The position numbers were made by a program, and so were the translations under genes. Of a stretch of DNA of 64,000 nt, positions 11,236-19,889 are shown piece after piece. Every line of letters starts with the position of its first letter. Position 1 is the first letter of the stretch. The DNA comes from Pseudomonas marginalis (GTDB lineage Bacteria > Pseudomonadota > Gammaproteobacteria > Pseudomonadales > Pseudomonadaceae): positions 124,001 through 188,000 of the forward strand of contig NZ_LKEG01000042.1 in the NCBI RefSeq assembly GCF_001645105.1, written 5' to 3'. Below the pieces are notes generated by a model. That model was not told the origin of the DNA, did not search any database, and worked only from the letters and a program-made list of their open reading frames with translations.

Positions 11236-12675
11236 ATGCTGCGCAAACTTTCACTGGCTCTCGCCGTGTCTTGTGCGACCAACGGAATGGTCTGGGCAGC
11301 TGAAGCGCCCTTGTCCGCCAAAACTGACTTGGTCAGCGTCTACCAGGAAGCGGTGGACAACAACGCCGACCTGGCCGCTGCCCGCGCCCAGTACGGCGCG
11401 CAAAAAGAAGTGGTGCCCCAGGCCCGTGCCGGGCTGCTGCCCAACCTGTCGGGCGGTGCCGATATCAACAACGTGCGCACCCAGATCGACACCCCGGCCG
11501 CCACCGCCAACCGCGATGCGCATTCCTGGCGCGCGACCTTGAGCCAGCCGCTGTTCCGCGCCGACCGCTGGTTCCAGTTGCAGGCTGCCGAGGCCACCAA
11601 CGAACAGGCCGCGCTGCAATTGTCGGCCACGGAACAAAACCTGATCCTGCAAAGCGCCGAAAGCTACTTTGCCGTGCTGCGCGCCCAAGACAACCTGGCC
11701 TCGACCAAGGCCGAAGAAAACGCCTTCAAGCGCCAGCTGGACCAGTCCAACGAGCGATTTGACGTGGGCCTGTCGGACAAGACCGACGTGCTGCAATCCC
11801 AAGCCAGCTACGACACTGCCCGTGCCAATCGGATCCTGGCCCAGCGCCAAGTGGAAGACGCCTTTGAAGCACTGATCACCCTGACCAACCGCCAGTACAA
11901 CTCGATCCAGGGCATCGTCCACACGCTGCCGGTGCTGCCACCGCTGCCGAACGACGCCAAGGCCTGGGTTGAAACCGCCGGCCGCCAGAACCTTAACCTG
12001 CTCGCCAGCAACTACGCCGTTACCGCCGCCGAAGAAACCCTCAAGCAGCGCAAGGCCGGGCATGCCCCGACGCTCGACGCAGTGGCGCAATATGAAAAAG
12101 GCGATAACGACGCCCTTGGTTTCAGCAACCCGAATGCCTTCGGCACCCCCTATCGCGGCGATGTGGAACAACGCACCATCGGCCTGCGCCTGAACATCCC
12201 GCTCTACAGCGGTGGGCTGACCAGTTCACAAGTGCGTGAATCCTACTCGCGCCTGGGCCAGACCGAGCAACAGCGCGAAGGCCTGCGCCGCCAGGTGGTG
12301 GAAAACACCCGCAACCTGCACCGTGCGGTGAACACCGATGTGGAACAGGTGCAGGCACGCCGCCAGTCGATCATCTCCAACCAGAGCGCGGTGGAAGCCA
12401 CGGAAATCGGTTACCAGGTGGGGACGCGCAACATCGTCGACGTCTTGGATTCCCAACGCCAGCTCTACGCATCGGTGCGCAACTACAACAACAGCCGCTA
12501 TGACTACATCCTCGACAACCTGCGCTTGAAGCAGGCGGCGGGCACCTTGAACCCAGGTGACCTGCAGGACTTGGCGCGCTACCTCAAGGCTGACTACAAC
12601 CCCGACCGCGACTTCCTGCCGCCGGACCTGGCCAAAGCGGCGGCCGAACAACTCAAGGCCCGCCCCGCCAACTGA
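11236..12675 (+). CDS. tolC: TolC-family outer-membrane channel (OpmH type)
   Basis: A 479-residue outer-membrane efflux channel for type I secretion and RND pumps. A signal peptide ends near VWAA-E (about residue 23). The two repeated outer-membrane-factor halves are visible. The first contains RATLSQPLFRADRWFQLQAAE and SYFAVLRAQDNLA; the second contains GLRLNIPLYSGG and VVENTRNLHRAVNTDVEQVQARRQS, with YQVGTRNIVDVLDSQRQLY. This is the P. aeruginosa OpmH position, next to thiC. The ATG at 11236 follows an AGGGAT ribosome site. It is convergent with waaA, with a REPIN between. Confidence 0.95.
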   Translation: MLRKLSLALAVSCATNGMVWAAEAPLSAKTDLVSVYQEAVDNNADLAAARAQYGAQKEVVPQARAGLLPNLSGGADINNVRTQIDTPAATANRDAHSWRATLSQPLFRADRWFQLQAAEATNEQAALQLSATEQNLILQSAESYFAVLRAQDNLASTKAEENAFKRQLDQSNERFDVGLSDKTDVLQSQASYDTARANRILAQRQVEDAFEALITLTNRQYNSIQGIVHTLPVLPPLPNDAKAWVETAGRQNLNLLASNYAVTAAEETLKQRKAGHAPTLDAVAQYEKGDNDALGFSNPNAFGTPYRGDVEQRTIGLRLNIPLYSGGLTSSQVRESYSRLGQTEQQREGLRRQVVENTRNLHRAVNTDVEQVQARRQSIISNQSAVEATEIGYQVGTRNIVDVLDSQRQLYASVRNYNNSRYDYILDNLRLKQAAGTLNPGDLQDLARYLKADYNPDRDFLPPDLAKAAAEQLKARPAN

Positions 12676-12691
12676 ATCCACTGCAAACCCA

Positions 12692-12780
12692 TGTGGGAGG
12701 GGGCTTGCCCCCGATAGCAGAGTGTCAGGCACTGTATAGGTGACTGATCTACCGCCATCGGGGGCAAGCCCCCTCCCACA
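12692..12780. repeat. REPIN, group I type
   Basis: Inverted pair of the exact group I word GTGGGAGGGGGCTTGC at 12693-12708 and its reverse complement at 12764-12779. The stems extend through CCCCCGAT/ATCGGGGG. It fills the gap between the converging tolC and waaA genes, where a long hairpin could terminate both transcripts; no other terminator is visible there. Confidence 0.92.
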
Positions 12781-12797
12781 TTTGGTTAGGTGGTGAT

Positions 12798-14075
12798 TCA
12801 GTTAGCTAGCAGTCGACCTAAACCATCCAGTAAACGCCTCAACGCGCCCTGGTTGGCCTGCATCACCTTGAGCCCCGCCTGCGCCATCTTGCGGGCATCC
12901 TGCGGCAGTTCGAACAACTGCCGTACGGCCTCAGCCAATCCTTCAGCGTCCTCCACTTCTCGCAACGCACCCGCTTCACGCATCATCGCGGTGATTTCGA
13001 GGAAGTTGAACACGTGGGGGCCCATCATCACAGGCTTGGCCAGCGCGGCCGGCTCCAGCGGGTTATGCCCACCGGTCGCCACCAGGCTGCCGCCGACAAA
13101 GGCGCTGTCGGCCAAGGCATAGAGAAACAGCAGCTCGCCCATGGTGTCACCGAGCAACACCGAAGTGCCCGCCGTGACCGGCTCGTCGCTGGAACGAAGC
13201 ACCGTGGTAAAACCTTGCTGTTCACACAGTTCGAACATCGCGCCGAAGCGTTCCTGGTGACGCGGCACCAGAATCAGCAGCGCGTTGGGATAGCTTTCGA
13301 GCAGTTGACGATGGGCGGCCAGCACCACCTCATCTTCACCTTCATGGGTGCTGGCGGCGATCCACACCGGACGCTCGCTGGCGCCCCATTGCTCGCGCAA
13401 CGCAGCCGCACGCACCGGTAATTGGGGGTCGATGGTCAGGTCGAACTTGATCGAGCCAGTGACTTCAACGGTTTCCGGTCGGGCGCCGAGGCTCAGGAAG
13501 CGCTGGGCTTCGGTCTGCGTCTGCACGGCGAACACGCTCATCTCAGACAGCATCGGCGCCGTCAGCTTGGCAAAGCGCGCGTAGCCCTTGGCCGAGCGCG
13601 CCGACAACCGCGCATTCGCCAATGCCACCGGAATGCCGCGCTGGGCGCAGGCGTGGATATGGTTGGGCCACAGCTCGGTTTCCATGATCACCGCCAGTTT
13701 CGGCTGCACACGATCAAGGAAACGCTTGGCGGCGCACGGCAAGTCATAGGGCAAGTAGCAGTGCTGGATTCGAGGTTCATTGGCAAACAGTGCCTGGATG
13801 CGCTCGGAACCGGTCGGCGTCATGCAGGTGACGGTGATCGGCAACGTCGGATAGCGTTCCAGCAACCCGCGCACCATCGGCGCGGCAGCGATGCTTTCGC
13901 CCACCGATACCGCATGTACCCAGATCCCGCCCGGCCGCATCACCGGCAAGCCATAGGAGAAGCGCTCGCCAACGCGCTTGGCGTAGGCCGGCGCCTTGCG
14001 CGCGCGCAGCCACAGACGTAAAGCCACCAAGGGCAGCGCCAGGTAAAACAGACAGCTGTAGAGAGTTCTATTCAT
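12798..14075 (-). CDS. waaA: Kdo transferase WaaA (KdtA)
   Basis: Transfers Kdo residues from CMP-Kdo to lipid A at the inner-membrane cytosolic face; 425 residues, GT30. An N-terminal membrane anchor (LYSCLFYLALPLVALRLWL) is followed by RVGERFSYG and WVHAVSVGESIAAAPMVRGL, hallmark of the acceptor domain. The GT-B donor domain shows VTGSIKFDL, WIAASTHEGEDEV and GGHNPLEPAALAKPVMMGPH. The start is ATG at 14075 (MNRTLYSCLF). The LysR gene lies 23 bases upstream on the same strand. Confidence 0.97.
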   Translation of the reverse strand: MNRTLYSCLFYLALPLVALRLWLRARKAPAYAKRVGERFSYGLPVMRPGGIWVHAVSVGESIAAAPMVRGLLERYPTLPITVTCMTPTGSERIQALFANEPRIQHCYLPYDLPCAAKRFLDRVQPKLAVIMETELWPNHIHACAQRGIPVALANARLSARSAKGYARFAKLTAPMLSEMSVFAVQTQTEAQRFLSLGARPETVEVTGSIKFDLTIDPQLPVRAAALREQWGASERPVWIAASTHEGEDEVVLAAHRQLLESYPNALLILVPRHQERFGAMFELCEQQGFTTVLRSSDEPVTAGTSVLLGDTMGELLFLYALADSAFVGGSLVATGGHNPLEPAALAKPVMMGPHVFNFLEITAMMREAGALREVEDAEGLAEAVRQLFELPQDARKMAQAGLKVMQANQGALRRLLDGLGRLLAN

Positions 14076-14098
14076 GGCGGCGGAGTTTATCGGCTTTT

Positions 14099-14989
14099 TC
14101 AGTCGATCGCCTGCAAGCACTCGGCAAATCGTTTGGCCAGGAAGCGCGCGGCGGGCCCCAGATGCTCGTCGCGCCGCCACACCAGCTCCACCACCAGGGC
14201 CGGTGGCGTCCATTCGCTGTCCAGTTCTACCATCTGTTGCTGATAGGTCGGGTACTGCACGATATGCCGGGGCAGCCAGGCCCAGCCCAGGCCACTCATC
14301 AACCATTCGGCCAGCACGTAGAAACTGTCGGCACGCCACACCAGCGGACTGGCCGCTTCGCTGCCGGGGTAGACACTGGTCTGGGTCGACATCAGCAACT
14401 GCCGGAACTGCGCCAGGCGCTGGCAGGTCACGTACGTTTCCTTGGCCAGCGGGTGATTCACGCCGCACACGGTGACCATCTCCACGCTGCCGACCACCCG
14501 CCGCTCGAGGGCTTCGGGGATCTGGTCGTGGTAGAACAGCAAGCCTAAATCAGCCTGGCGCTCCACCAGTTTGCGCGCCACATCGCCCTGGGCCGCGCTG
14601 GACAGTTGCACCTCCAGCAACGGGTATTGCACGGCCAGTGCCTCAAGGCTATCGAGCACCGGCTGGAACAACATCGCTTCATCCTGGGCCAGGCGCAGGC
14701 AAGCCTCCTCGCCGCGTGTCAATGACAGCGCCCGGCCATTGAGCCGCTCGCACTGGCGCAGCACTTCGCGCGCCTCCTCCAGCAACACGCTGCCGGCTTC
14801 GGTCAGCCGCGGCTGGCGGCCGCTGCTACGCTCGAACAGGCTCACGCCCAGGTCCGTCTCCAGCATCGCAATCGCGTTGCTGACCGCCGATTGGGCCTTA
14901 CGCTGCTGGCGCGCTACCGCCGAAAACGAACGCTGCTCGGCGACGCTGACAAACAGGCGCATCTGCTCCAGATCCCATTGCACGCTCAT
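14099..14989 (-). CDS. LysR-family transcriptional regulator
   Basis: A 296-residue LysR regulator. The N-terminal winged helix-turn-helix is MRLFVSVAEQRSFSAVARQQRKAQSAVSNAIAMLE...LGVSLFERSS, about residues 10-65; the rest is a periplasmic-binding-like effector domain. The inducer is unknown. It is divergent from the SMR transporter gene, with about 100 bases between, so it is a candidate regulator of that gene by the usual LysR arrangement. It may also read into waaA, 23 bases downstream. The same LysR-SMR pair exists in P. aeruginosa. Confidence 0.92.
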   Translation of the reverse strand: MSVQWDLEQMRLFVSVAEQRSFSAVARQQRKAQSAVSNAIAMLETDLGVSLFERSSGRQPRLTEAGSVLLEEAREVLRQCERLNGRALSLTRGEEACLRLAQDEAMLFQPVLDSLEALAVQYPLLEVQLSSAAQGDVARKLVERQADLGLLFYHDQIPEALERRVVGSVEMVTVCGVNHPLAKETYVTCQRLAQFRQLLMSTQTSVYPGSEAASPLVWRADSFYVLAEWLMSGLGWAWLPRHIVQYPTYQQQMVELDSEWTPPALVVELVWRRDEHLGPAARFLAKRFAECLQAID

Positions 14990-15091
14990 GGCTCAACCCA
15001 TCTCTAATTCGGATAGGTAATGACTTTACCCCATCTGATTGAAGGCTAGAATGCCAGCCTTATCTGATTGCATTACCCCGAGGATTGACCC

Positions 15092-15427
15092 ATGAACGCC
15101 GCTTACTGCTACCTGGCCATTGCCATCTGCTCGGAAGTGATCGCCACCGTTTCCATGAAAGCCATCAAGGGCTGGAGCACGCCGATCCCACTGCTGCTGG
15201 TGATCGTAGGCTACGGCGTGGCGTTCTGGATGCTGACGCTGGTCGTGCGCACGGTGCCGGTGGGCGTGGCCTACGCGGTGTGGGCCGGGATGGGCATTGT
15301 GATGGTGAGCATCGCGGCGCTGTTTATCTACGGGCAGAAGCTGGATATTCCGGCGATGCTGGGGATGGGCCTGATTGTGCTGGGCGTGGTAGTGATTCAG
15401 CTGTTCTCGAAAACCGCCGGGCACTGA
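15092..15427 (+). CDS. SMR-family small multidrug exporter
   Basis: A 111-residue protein with four hydrophobic helices, the small multidrug resistance family. The essential membrane-embedded glutamate is present (AICSEVIAT, Glu15, equal to Glu14 of EmrE). The helix-2 to helix-4 signatures PVGVAYAVWAGMGIVMV and GMGLIVLGVVVIQLFS are typical of EmrE/QacE members. It probably works as an antiparallel dimer exporting cationic compounds by proton exchange; the substrate cannot be told. A CGAGGATT ribosome site precedes the ATG. The FAD oxidoreductase follows after 55 bases. Confidence 0.92.
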   Translation: MNAAYCYLAIAICSEVIATVSMKAIKGWSTPIPLLLVIVGYGVAFWMLTLVVRTVPVGVAYAVWAGMGIVMVSIAALFIYGQKLDIPAMLGMGLIVLGVVVIQLFSKTAGH

Positions 15428-15482
15428 CCACCTCTCAACAGCCTGTATACTGCGCCTCTTGTCTTGAACACTGAGGTCGCCC

Positions 15483-16658
15483 ATGCCATCCGTTATTTCC
15501 ACCGACGTTCTGATTGTCGGCGCCGGGGTTGCCGGCCTCTGGCTGAATGCGCGCCTGCGCCGCCAGGGGTTTTCCACGGTGGTGGTGGAAAGCGCCACCT
15601 TGGGGGGTGGGCAAAGCGTGAAGTCCCAGGGGATTATTCACGGCGGTGCCAAATACGCCCTGCACGGCGCGCTCACCGGCGCTTCCGAAGCCATTGCCGA
15701 TATGCCGCGCCGCTGGCGTGAAGCGTTGGCGGGCAGTGGCGAGCTGGACCTGTCCGGCGTGCGCTTGTTGTCCGAAGCGCATTACCTGTGGTCCCCCGGC
15801 ACCCTCGCCGGCAACCTCACCAGTTTTTTCGCCAGCAAGGCCGTGCGCGGCCGTGTCGACCAGGTCAAGGGCGACGACCTGCCCCCGGCCCTGCAAGACC
15901 GTCGCTTCAAGGGCAAGGTCTATCGCCTGGCGGAGCTGGTCATCGATGTGCCGAGCCTGATTGATCGCCTGGCGCAACTGGCCGGCGATGGTTTGCTTGC
16001 TGGGCAACACATCGAACCGTTGCGCGAAGGCGACGCACTGGTGGGCCTGAAGGTCGACGGTCGCGAGATCCGCGCCCAGCGCATCGTGCTGAGTGCCGGC
16101 GCCGGCACGGCTGGTCTGCTGTCCGCGCTGGGCCTGAGCCAGCCGGCCATGCAGACGCGCCCCTTGCACATGATCATCGCCAAAGGCCCCGGCCTGAAAC
16201 CGCTGTACGCGCACTGCCTGGGCGGCGGCACCAAGCCGCGCATCACCGTCACCACGCACCCGGCGGCGGATGGCAACTGGGTCTGGTACATGGGCGGCGA
16301 CATCGCCGAGGCCGATGGCGTGGCCCGCACACCGCAGGAGCAGATCGCCACGGCCCAGAAAGAGCTGGCGCAATTGCTGCCGTGGATCGACATGAGCCAG
16401 ACCCAATGGGCCACGCTGCGCGTCGACCGTGCCGAGCCGCTGCAATCAGGCCTGAGCCGCCCCGACAACGCCTTCCTCGCCGAGCAAGACCGCCTGCTCG
16501 TGGGCTGGCCGACCAAACTGGCGTTGGCACCGGACTTCGCTGATCGCGTCATCGGCAGCCTCGAACGTGACGGCATCCGCCCAAGCGCCAGCGAGCCGTT
16601 GCCCGACCTGCCAAAACCCGCCATCGGCGTACCTGCCTGGGAGCAATTGTTGCCATGA
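15483..16658 (+). CDS. FAD-dependent oxidoreductase (DAO family)
   Basis: A 391-residue flavoprotein. The N-terminal Rossmann motif is DVLIVGAGVAGLWLNARLRRQG, followed by GGGQSVKSQGIIHGGAKYALHG, resembling glycerol-3-phosphate dehydrogenase/D-amino acid oxidase-like enzymes where the substrate half begins. RIVLSAGAGTAGLLSALGL is a second FAD contact. No signal peptide is seen. The substrate is unknown. GAGG precedes the ATG. The stop overlaps the aldo/keto reductase start by four bases (ATGA), so the two are translationally coupled, suggesting sequential redox steps; this is inference. Confidence 0.87.
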   Translation: MPSVISTDVLIVGAGVAGLWLNARLRRQGFSTVVVESATLGGGQSVKSQGIIHGGAKYALHGALTGASEAIADMPRRWREALAGSGELDLSGVRLLSEAHYLWSPGTLAGNLTSFFASKAVRGRVDQVKGDDLPPALQDRRFKGKVYRLAELVIDVPSLIDRLAQLAGDGLLAGQHIEPLREGDALVGLKVDGREIRAQRIVLSAGAGTAGLLSALGLSQPAMQTRPLHMIIAKGPGLKPLYAHCLGGGTKPRITVTTHPAADGNWVWYMGGDIAEADGVARTPQEQIATAQKELAQLLPWIDMSQTQWATLRVDRAEPLQSGLSRPDNAFLAEQDRLLVGWPTKLALAPDFADRVIGSLERDGIRPSASEPLPDLPKPAIGVPAWEQLLP

Positions 16659-17467
16659 GCCTACCCACCCTGCACGACCTGCATCGCTCCCTGGGCAGCA
16701 CCGGCCTGTTGGTCTCGCCGCTGGGCCTGGGCACCGTGAAGCTGGGGCGCGACCAAGGGGTCAAATACCCCAGTGGCTTCCAGATTCCCGGTGACGACGA
16801 AGCCCGCATGCTGTTGCGCCAGGCTCGCGAACTGGGGATCAACCTGATCGATACCGCGCCGGCCTATGGCATGAGCGAGGAACGTCTGGGACCGCTGCTG
16901 CGTGACCAGCGCAAGGACTGGGTGATTGTCAGCAAGGTCGGTGAAGAGTTCGAGAATGGCGCGTCCAGCCACGACTTCAGCGCCGCTCACACGCGGATGT
17001 CCATCGAGCGCAGCTTGAAACGACTTGAAACTGATTTTATCGACCTGGTGCTGGTGCACTCCGACGGCAACGACCTGCACATCCTCAACGACTGCGAGGT
17101 GTACGACACGCTGGCGGCGCTGAAGCAGGAAGGCAAGATCCGTGGTTTCGGCTTCTCCGGGAAAACCGTCGAGGGCGGCGTGAAGGCTCTGGAACAGGGC
17201 GATTGCGCCATGGTCACCTACAATCTGAACGAACAGGCCGAGAAAGCCGTCATTGAGTATGCAGCGGCACACGGCAAGGGCATCCTGGTGAAAAAAGCCC
17301 TGGCAAGCGGCCACGTGTGCCTGGAGCCGGGAATGGATCCAATTCGTGCCAGTTTCATGTTGTTGTTTGCGCAAACGGGCGTCGCCAGTGCTATTGTCGG
17401 GACCATTAATCCGCTGCACCTGGCCCATAACGTGGCGACCGCTGCCCAAGTCATTCGTCAACTCTGA
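16655..17467 (+). CDS. Aldo/keto reductase
   Basis: A 270-residue NADPH-dependent aldo/keto reductase. LGSTGLLVSPLGLGTVKLG opens the barrel. Catalytic residues appear in NLIDTAPAYGMSEERLG (Asp and Tyr), VIVSKVG (Lys) and DLVLVHSDGND (His). GILVKKALASGH and VASAIVGTINPLHLAHNV match the cofactor-binding end. The physiological substrate is unknown. It is coupled to the FAD gene by an ATGA overlap and followed after 41 bases by the Nudix-like gene, forming a three-gene unit also found in P. aeruginosa. Confidence 0.9.
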   Translation: MSLPTLHDLHRSLGSTGLLVSPLGLGTVKLGRDQGVKYPSGFQIPGDDEARMLLRQARELGINLIDTAPAYGMSEERLGPLLRDQRKDWVIVSKVGEEFENGASSHDFSAAHTRMSIERSLKRLETDFIDLVLVHSDGNDLHILNDCEVYDTLAALKQEGKIRGFGFSGKTVEGGVKALEQGDCAMVTYNLNEQAEKAVIEYAAAHGKGILVKKALASGHVCLEPGMDPIRASFMLLFAQTGVASAIVGTINPLHLAHNVATAAQVIRQL

Positions 17468-17508
17468 TGCCGCCGACGCGGCCGACCCCGTCGCAAGAAG
17501 GAGCCGAC

Positions 17509-18468
17509 ATGCCGCGAACGCTCATAAGAAAAAACCCCAGCAACTTTAAAACACTGCCGCTGCACGTCGAAGCCACCCCCGAAGGCCTGAGCTACCAGAG
17601 CGTCGGCATGCCGCTCAACTTTGCCCAGACCCTGCAACGGCGCAAGCCGGTGGAGGTGGCCGACCCCGAGCGTTTCGCCCTGGAACTGGCCAACCTTGGC
17701 GTGTCGGTGCGCCTCACCCTGCATTGGCAAAACAAGGACTATTGGGTGCTGGTGCGCCAGCGCCGCCAGGACCGTGGCGACGTGGTGCTCAAGCTGATCT
17801 CCGGCTACGTGCCCGCCCATGAACTGAACCTGCCGCTGCACACCGCCATCCAGGAAATCGCCGAAGAGTGCCTGCTGGAGACCCCGGAAGGCTGGCTCAG
17901 CGGGCGCTTCAACGACACGTGGTTGCCGGCGCCCTACTCGGCCGCGCTGCATTACCGCGAAGCCCTGCCCTTTCGCCTCAGCCCGCTGTCCGGCGCAGCC
18001 CGCCCGGTTCGATGCGCCACCACGCAGTTGATCGAACGCCCGCGCGCCTATGTGCACCTGCCCACCGCATCGCTGCAATTGATTTACGACCTGCGTCTTG
18101 AAGTCCCCAAGGAAGCCAAATCCCTGAGCCTGTTCCATGTGGACGAGCGCCTGGAAGGCGACCAACTGGTTGCCCGCCTCGACCGTCAGCGCCCGGACCT
18201 GTACCTGATGCCGCTGAAAGACGGCCAACCCCAGGCTGAGCTCTACACGGTCAAGAAAGACCAGCTGTACCCAGCGAGCACGCGGGGTTTGTACCTGGCG
18301 GAAAGCTTCGCCCAGCAGGAAGGTTGGCTGGTGCGTGAGGAGCGGATTCGCTGGAAGGATTGGCTGCGCCAGCAAGGCCTGGCAGCGCCTGAGAAAGAAT
18401 CGAAACTAAAGCGCCTGGCCCAGCGGGTACTGCGCAAGATCGTGCCGAAGAAAAAAGCCAAGGGCTGA
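17509..18468 (+). CDS. Conserved Pseudomonas protein with a degenerate Nudix-like segment
   Basis: A 319-residue cytosolic protein of unknown function, sometimes annotated 'metal ABC transporter ATPase' although no Walker A or ABC signature is present. Around residues 105-125 the segment GYVPAHELNLPLHTAIQEIAEECLLE resembles a Nudix box (G-x5-E-...-QE-x-x-EE), with two extra residues and Gln for Arg, so the hydrolase activity may be altered or absent. The C-terminus is strongly basic (KLKRLAQRVLRKIVPKKKAKG). AAGGAG at 17498-17503 fixes the start at ATG 17509; an earlier ATG at 17467 adds a proline/threonine-rich tail without a ribosome site. Confidence 0.75.
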   Translation: MPRTLIRKNPSNFKTLPLHVEATPEGLSYQSVGMPLNFAQTLQRRKPVEVADPERFALELANLGVSVRLTLHWQNKDYWVLVRQRRQDRGDVVLKLISGYVPAHELNLPLHTAIQEIAEECLLETPEGWLSGRFNDTWLPAPYSAALHYREALPFRLSPLSGAARPVRCATTQLIERPRAYVHLPTASLQLIYDLRLEVPKEAKSLSLFHVDERLEGDQLVARLDRQRPDLYLMPLKDGQPQAELYTVKKDQLYPASTRGLYLAESFAQQEGWLVREERIRWKDWLRQQGLAAPEKESKLKRLAQRVLRKIVPKKKAKG

Positions 18469-18473
18469 ATCAG

Positions 18474-18682
18474 ACTGTAGTGAGCGGGCTCGCCCCACGC
18501 TGGGTGGCGAAGCCGCCCCAACAGGGCCGCCTCATTGTGTCAGGCACACTGCGTTGTCGGGTTTGGGGTGGCTTCGCCACCCAGCGCGAGGCAAGCTCGC
18601 TCACTACACATTGCGTCAGCCGTTGAGCAAGTGCTGGTTATTCGCCCGCGAGGGGATTGGCTACGCAAACCAAGGGCTAAGG
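18474..18682. repeat. REPIN group II array, unit A with gene-tail fossil
   Basis: First of three tandem units between two converging genes. It has a REP arm (GTGAGCGGGCTCGCCCC), a GGTGGCGAAGCC/GGCTTCGCCACC inner stem, a second inverted arm, then a short copy of the adjacent epimerase gene's 3' end. Read on the minus strand, that copy encodes RANNQHLLNG and a stop, an internally shortened version of the real tail. The unit ends with GGATTGGCTACGCAAACC. Confidence 0.85.
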
Positions 18683-18820
18683 ACTGTAGTGAGCGGGCTT
18701 GCCCCGCGCCGGGTGGCGAAGCCGCCCCAACAGGGCCGCCTCATTGTGTCAGGTACACCGCGTTAAGCGCTGGTTATTCGCCCGCGAGAGGATTGGGGCT
18801 ACGCAAACCAAGGGCCAAGG
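18683..18820. repeat. REPIN group II array, unit B (deleted copy)
   Basis: Begins with the same ACTGTAGTGAGCGGGC as units A and C and stays nearly identical through ACAGGGCCGCCTCATTGTGTCA. It then jumps to GCGTTAAGCGCTGGTTATTCGCCCGC, so the inner GGTTTGGGG part, the right REP arm and the first bases of the gene-tail fossil are missing. With only one arm it should not fold as a full REPIN. Confidence 0.82.
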
Positions 18821-18980
18821 ACTGTAGTGAGCGGGCTCGCCCCGCGCTGGGTGGCGCAGCCGCCCCAACAGGGCCGCCTCATTGTGTCAAGCACACCGCG
18901 TTGTCGGGTTTGGGGTGGCTTCGCCACCCAGCGCGGGGCAAGCCCGCTCACTACACATTGCGTCAGCCGTTGAGCAAGCG
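18821..18980. repeat. REPIN group II array, unit C, running into the epimerase 3' end
   Basis: A complete group II REPIN (arms near 18826 and 18955) whose right edge runs directly into the true 3' end of the epimerase gene, CATTGCGTCAGCCGTTGAGCAAG, the sequence also found after unit A. This unit therefore looks like the source of the duplications. The whole 18469-18962 gap is taken up by these units and no other gene is visible. Confidence 0.85.
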
Positions 18981-19889
18981 TTCCAGTCCGACCTTCAACG
19001 GGGTGGGCTCGGGCAGCGTGAAGCTCGCCAGCAAGCGCCGGTTATTCGCCCGCGAGTGGCGGATATCACCAGAGCGCGCCGGCCCGTAAGTGATAGCCGG
19101 CAACGTACCCACCACTTCTTCCAGGGCCTGCAACACTTGCTTGAGCGTAGTGGTGCGGTTCCAACCCACATTGATTGCGCCCAGCGGCGCGGCTGGCGCT
19201 TCGATGGCCTGCACCAGCACATCCACCAGGTCTTCCACGTACATGAAGTCACGGGTTTGCTCGCCATCGCCAAACACGGCAATCGGCACGCCCTGCTGCA
19301 CGCGCTCGCTGAAGATACTGATCACGCCGGAGTACGGCGATGAAGGATCCTGGCGTGGCCCGAAGATATTAAAGAAGCGGAAGATCACCGGCTCCAGACC
19401 GTGCTGGCGGCGGTAGAAGTCGAAGTAGTGCTCGCTGGCCAACTTGTCGGACGCATAGGGCGTCAACGGCGCCTTGGTGGTCTCTTCGTCAATCGAAGCA
19501 CCCTCGCCATTGTTGCCATACACCGCAGCGCTGGAGGCATACACCACGCGTTTGACGCCTGCTTTGCGCATGGCTTCGCAGACATTCAAGGTGCCGACGA
19601 AATTGCTCTGGTGCGTGCTGACCGGGTCATCCACCGACGCCTGCACCGAGGCCACGGCCGCCAGGTGCACCACCGCCGTTGCGCCGACGGCAGCACGGGC
19701 TACCAAATCGGCATCGGCCACATCACCTTCCAGCAGTTCGACGCGCGGATCGTGCAACGGCAAGTTACTGCGCTTGCCGGTGGACAGGTTGTCCAGCACC
19801 CGCACGCCGTAACCCTTGGCAAGCAGCGCATCGACCAGGTGCGAGCCAATAAAACCGGCGCCGCCGGTGATAAGAACCTGCTTACTCAT
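18963..19889 (-). CDS. NAD-dependent sugar-nucleotide epimerase/dehydratase
   Basis: A 308-residue extended short-chain dehydrogenase. The NAD-binding motif GGAGFIGSHLVDALL is at residues 9-23. DNLSTGKRSNL and LEGDVADADLV follow, and the catalytic Ser-Tyr-Lys set is YASSAAVYG plus YASDKLASEHY. FRFFNIFGPRQDPSSPYSGVIS is typical of UDP-hexose 4-epimerases of the GalE/WbpP type. The exact sugar is not decidable. The ATG at 19889 overlaps the hldE stop by eight bases, so it is coupled to ADP-heptose synthesis and likely feeds LPS sugars. Its 3' tail has fossil copies in the adjacent REPIN array. Confidence 0.88.
   Translation of the reverse strand: MSKQVLITGGAGFIGSHLVDALLAKGYGVRVLDNLSTGKRSNLPLHDPRVELLEGDVADADLVARAAVGATAVVHLAAVASVQASVDDPVSTHQSNFVGTLNVCEAMRKAGVKRVVYASSAAVYGNNGEGASIDEETTKAPLTPYASDKLASEHYFDFYRRQHGLEPVIFRFFNIFGPRQDPSSPYSGVISIFSERVQQGVPIAVFGDGEQTRDFMYVEDLVDVLVQAIEAPAAPLGAINVGWNRTTTLKQVLQALEEVVGTLPAITYGPARSGDIRHSRANNRRLLASFTLPEPTPLKVGLERLLNG

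Noticed and set aside
18474..18980. Tandem palindromic repeats as a possible CRISPR array
   Set aside because: Units are long, irregular, contain inverted REP arms and gene-tail fragments, and lack uniform spacers; no cas gene is near.
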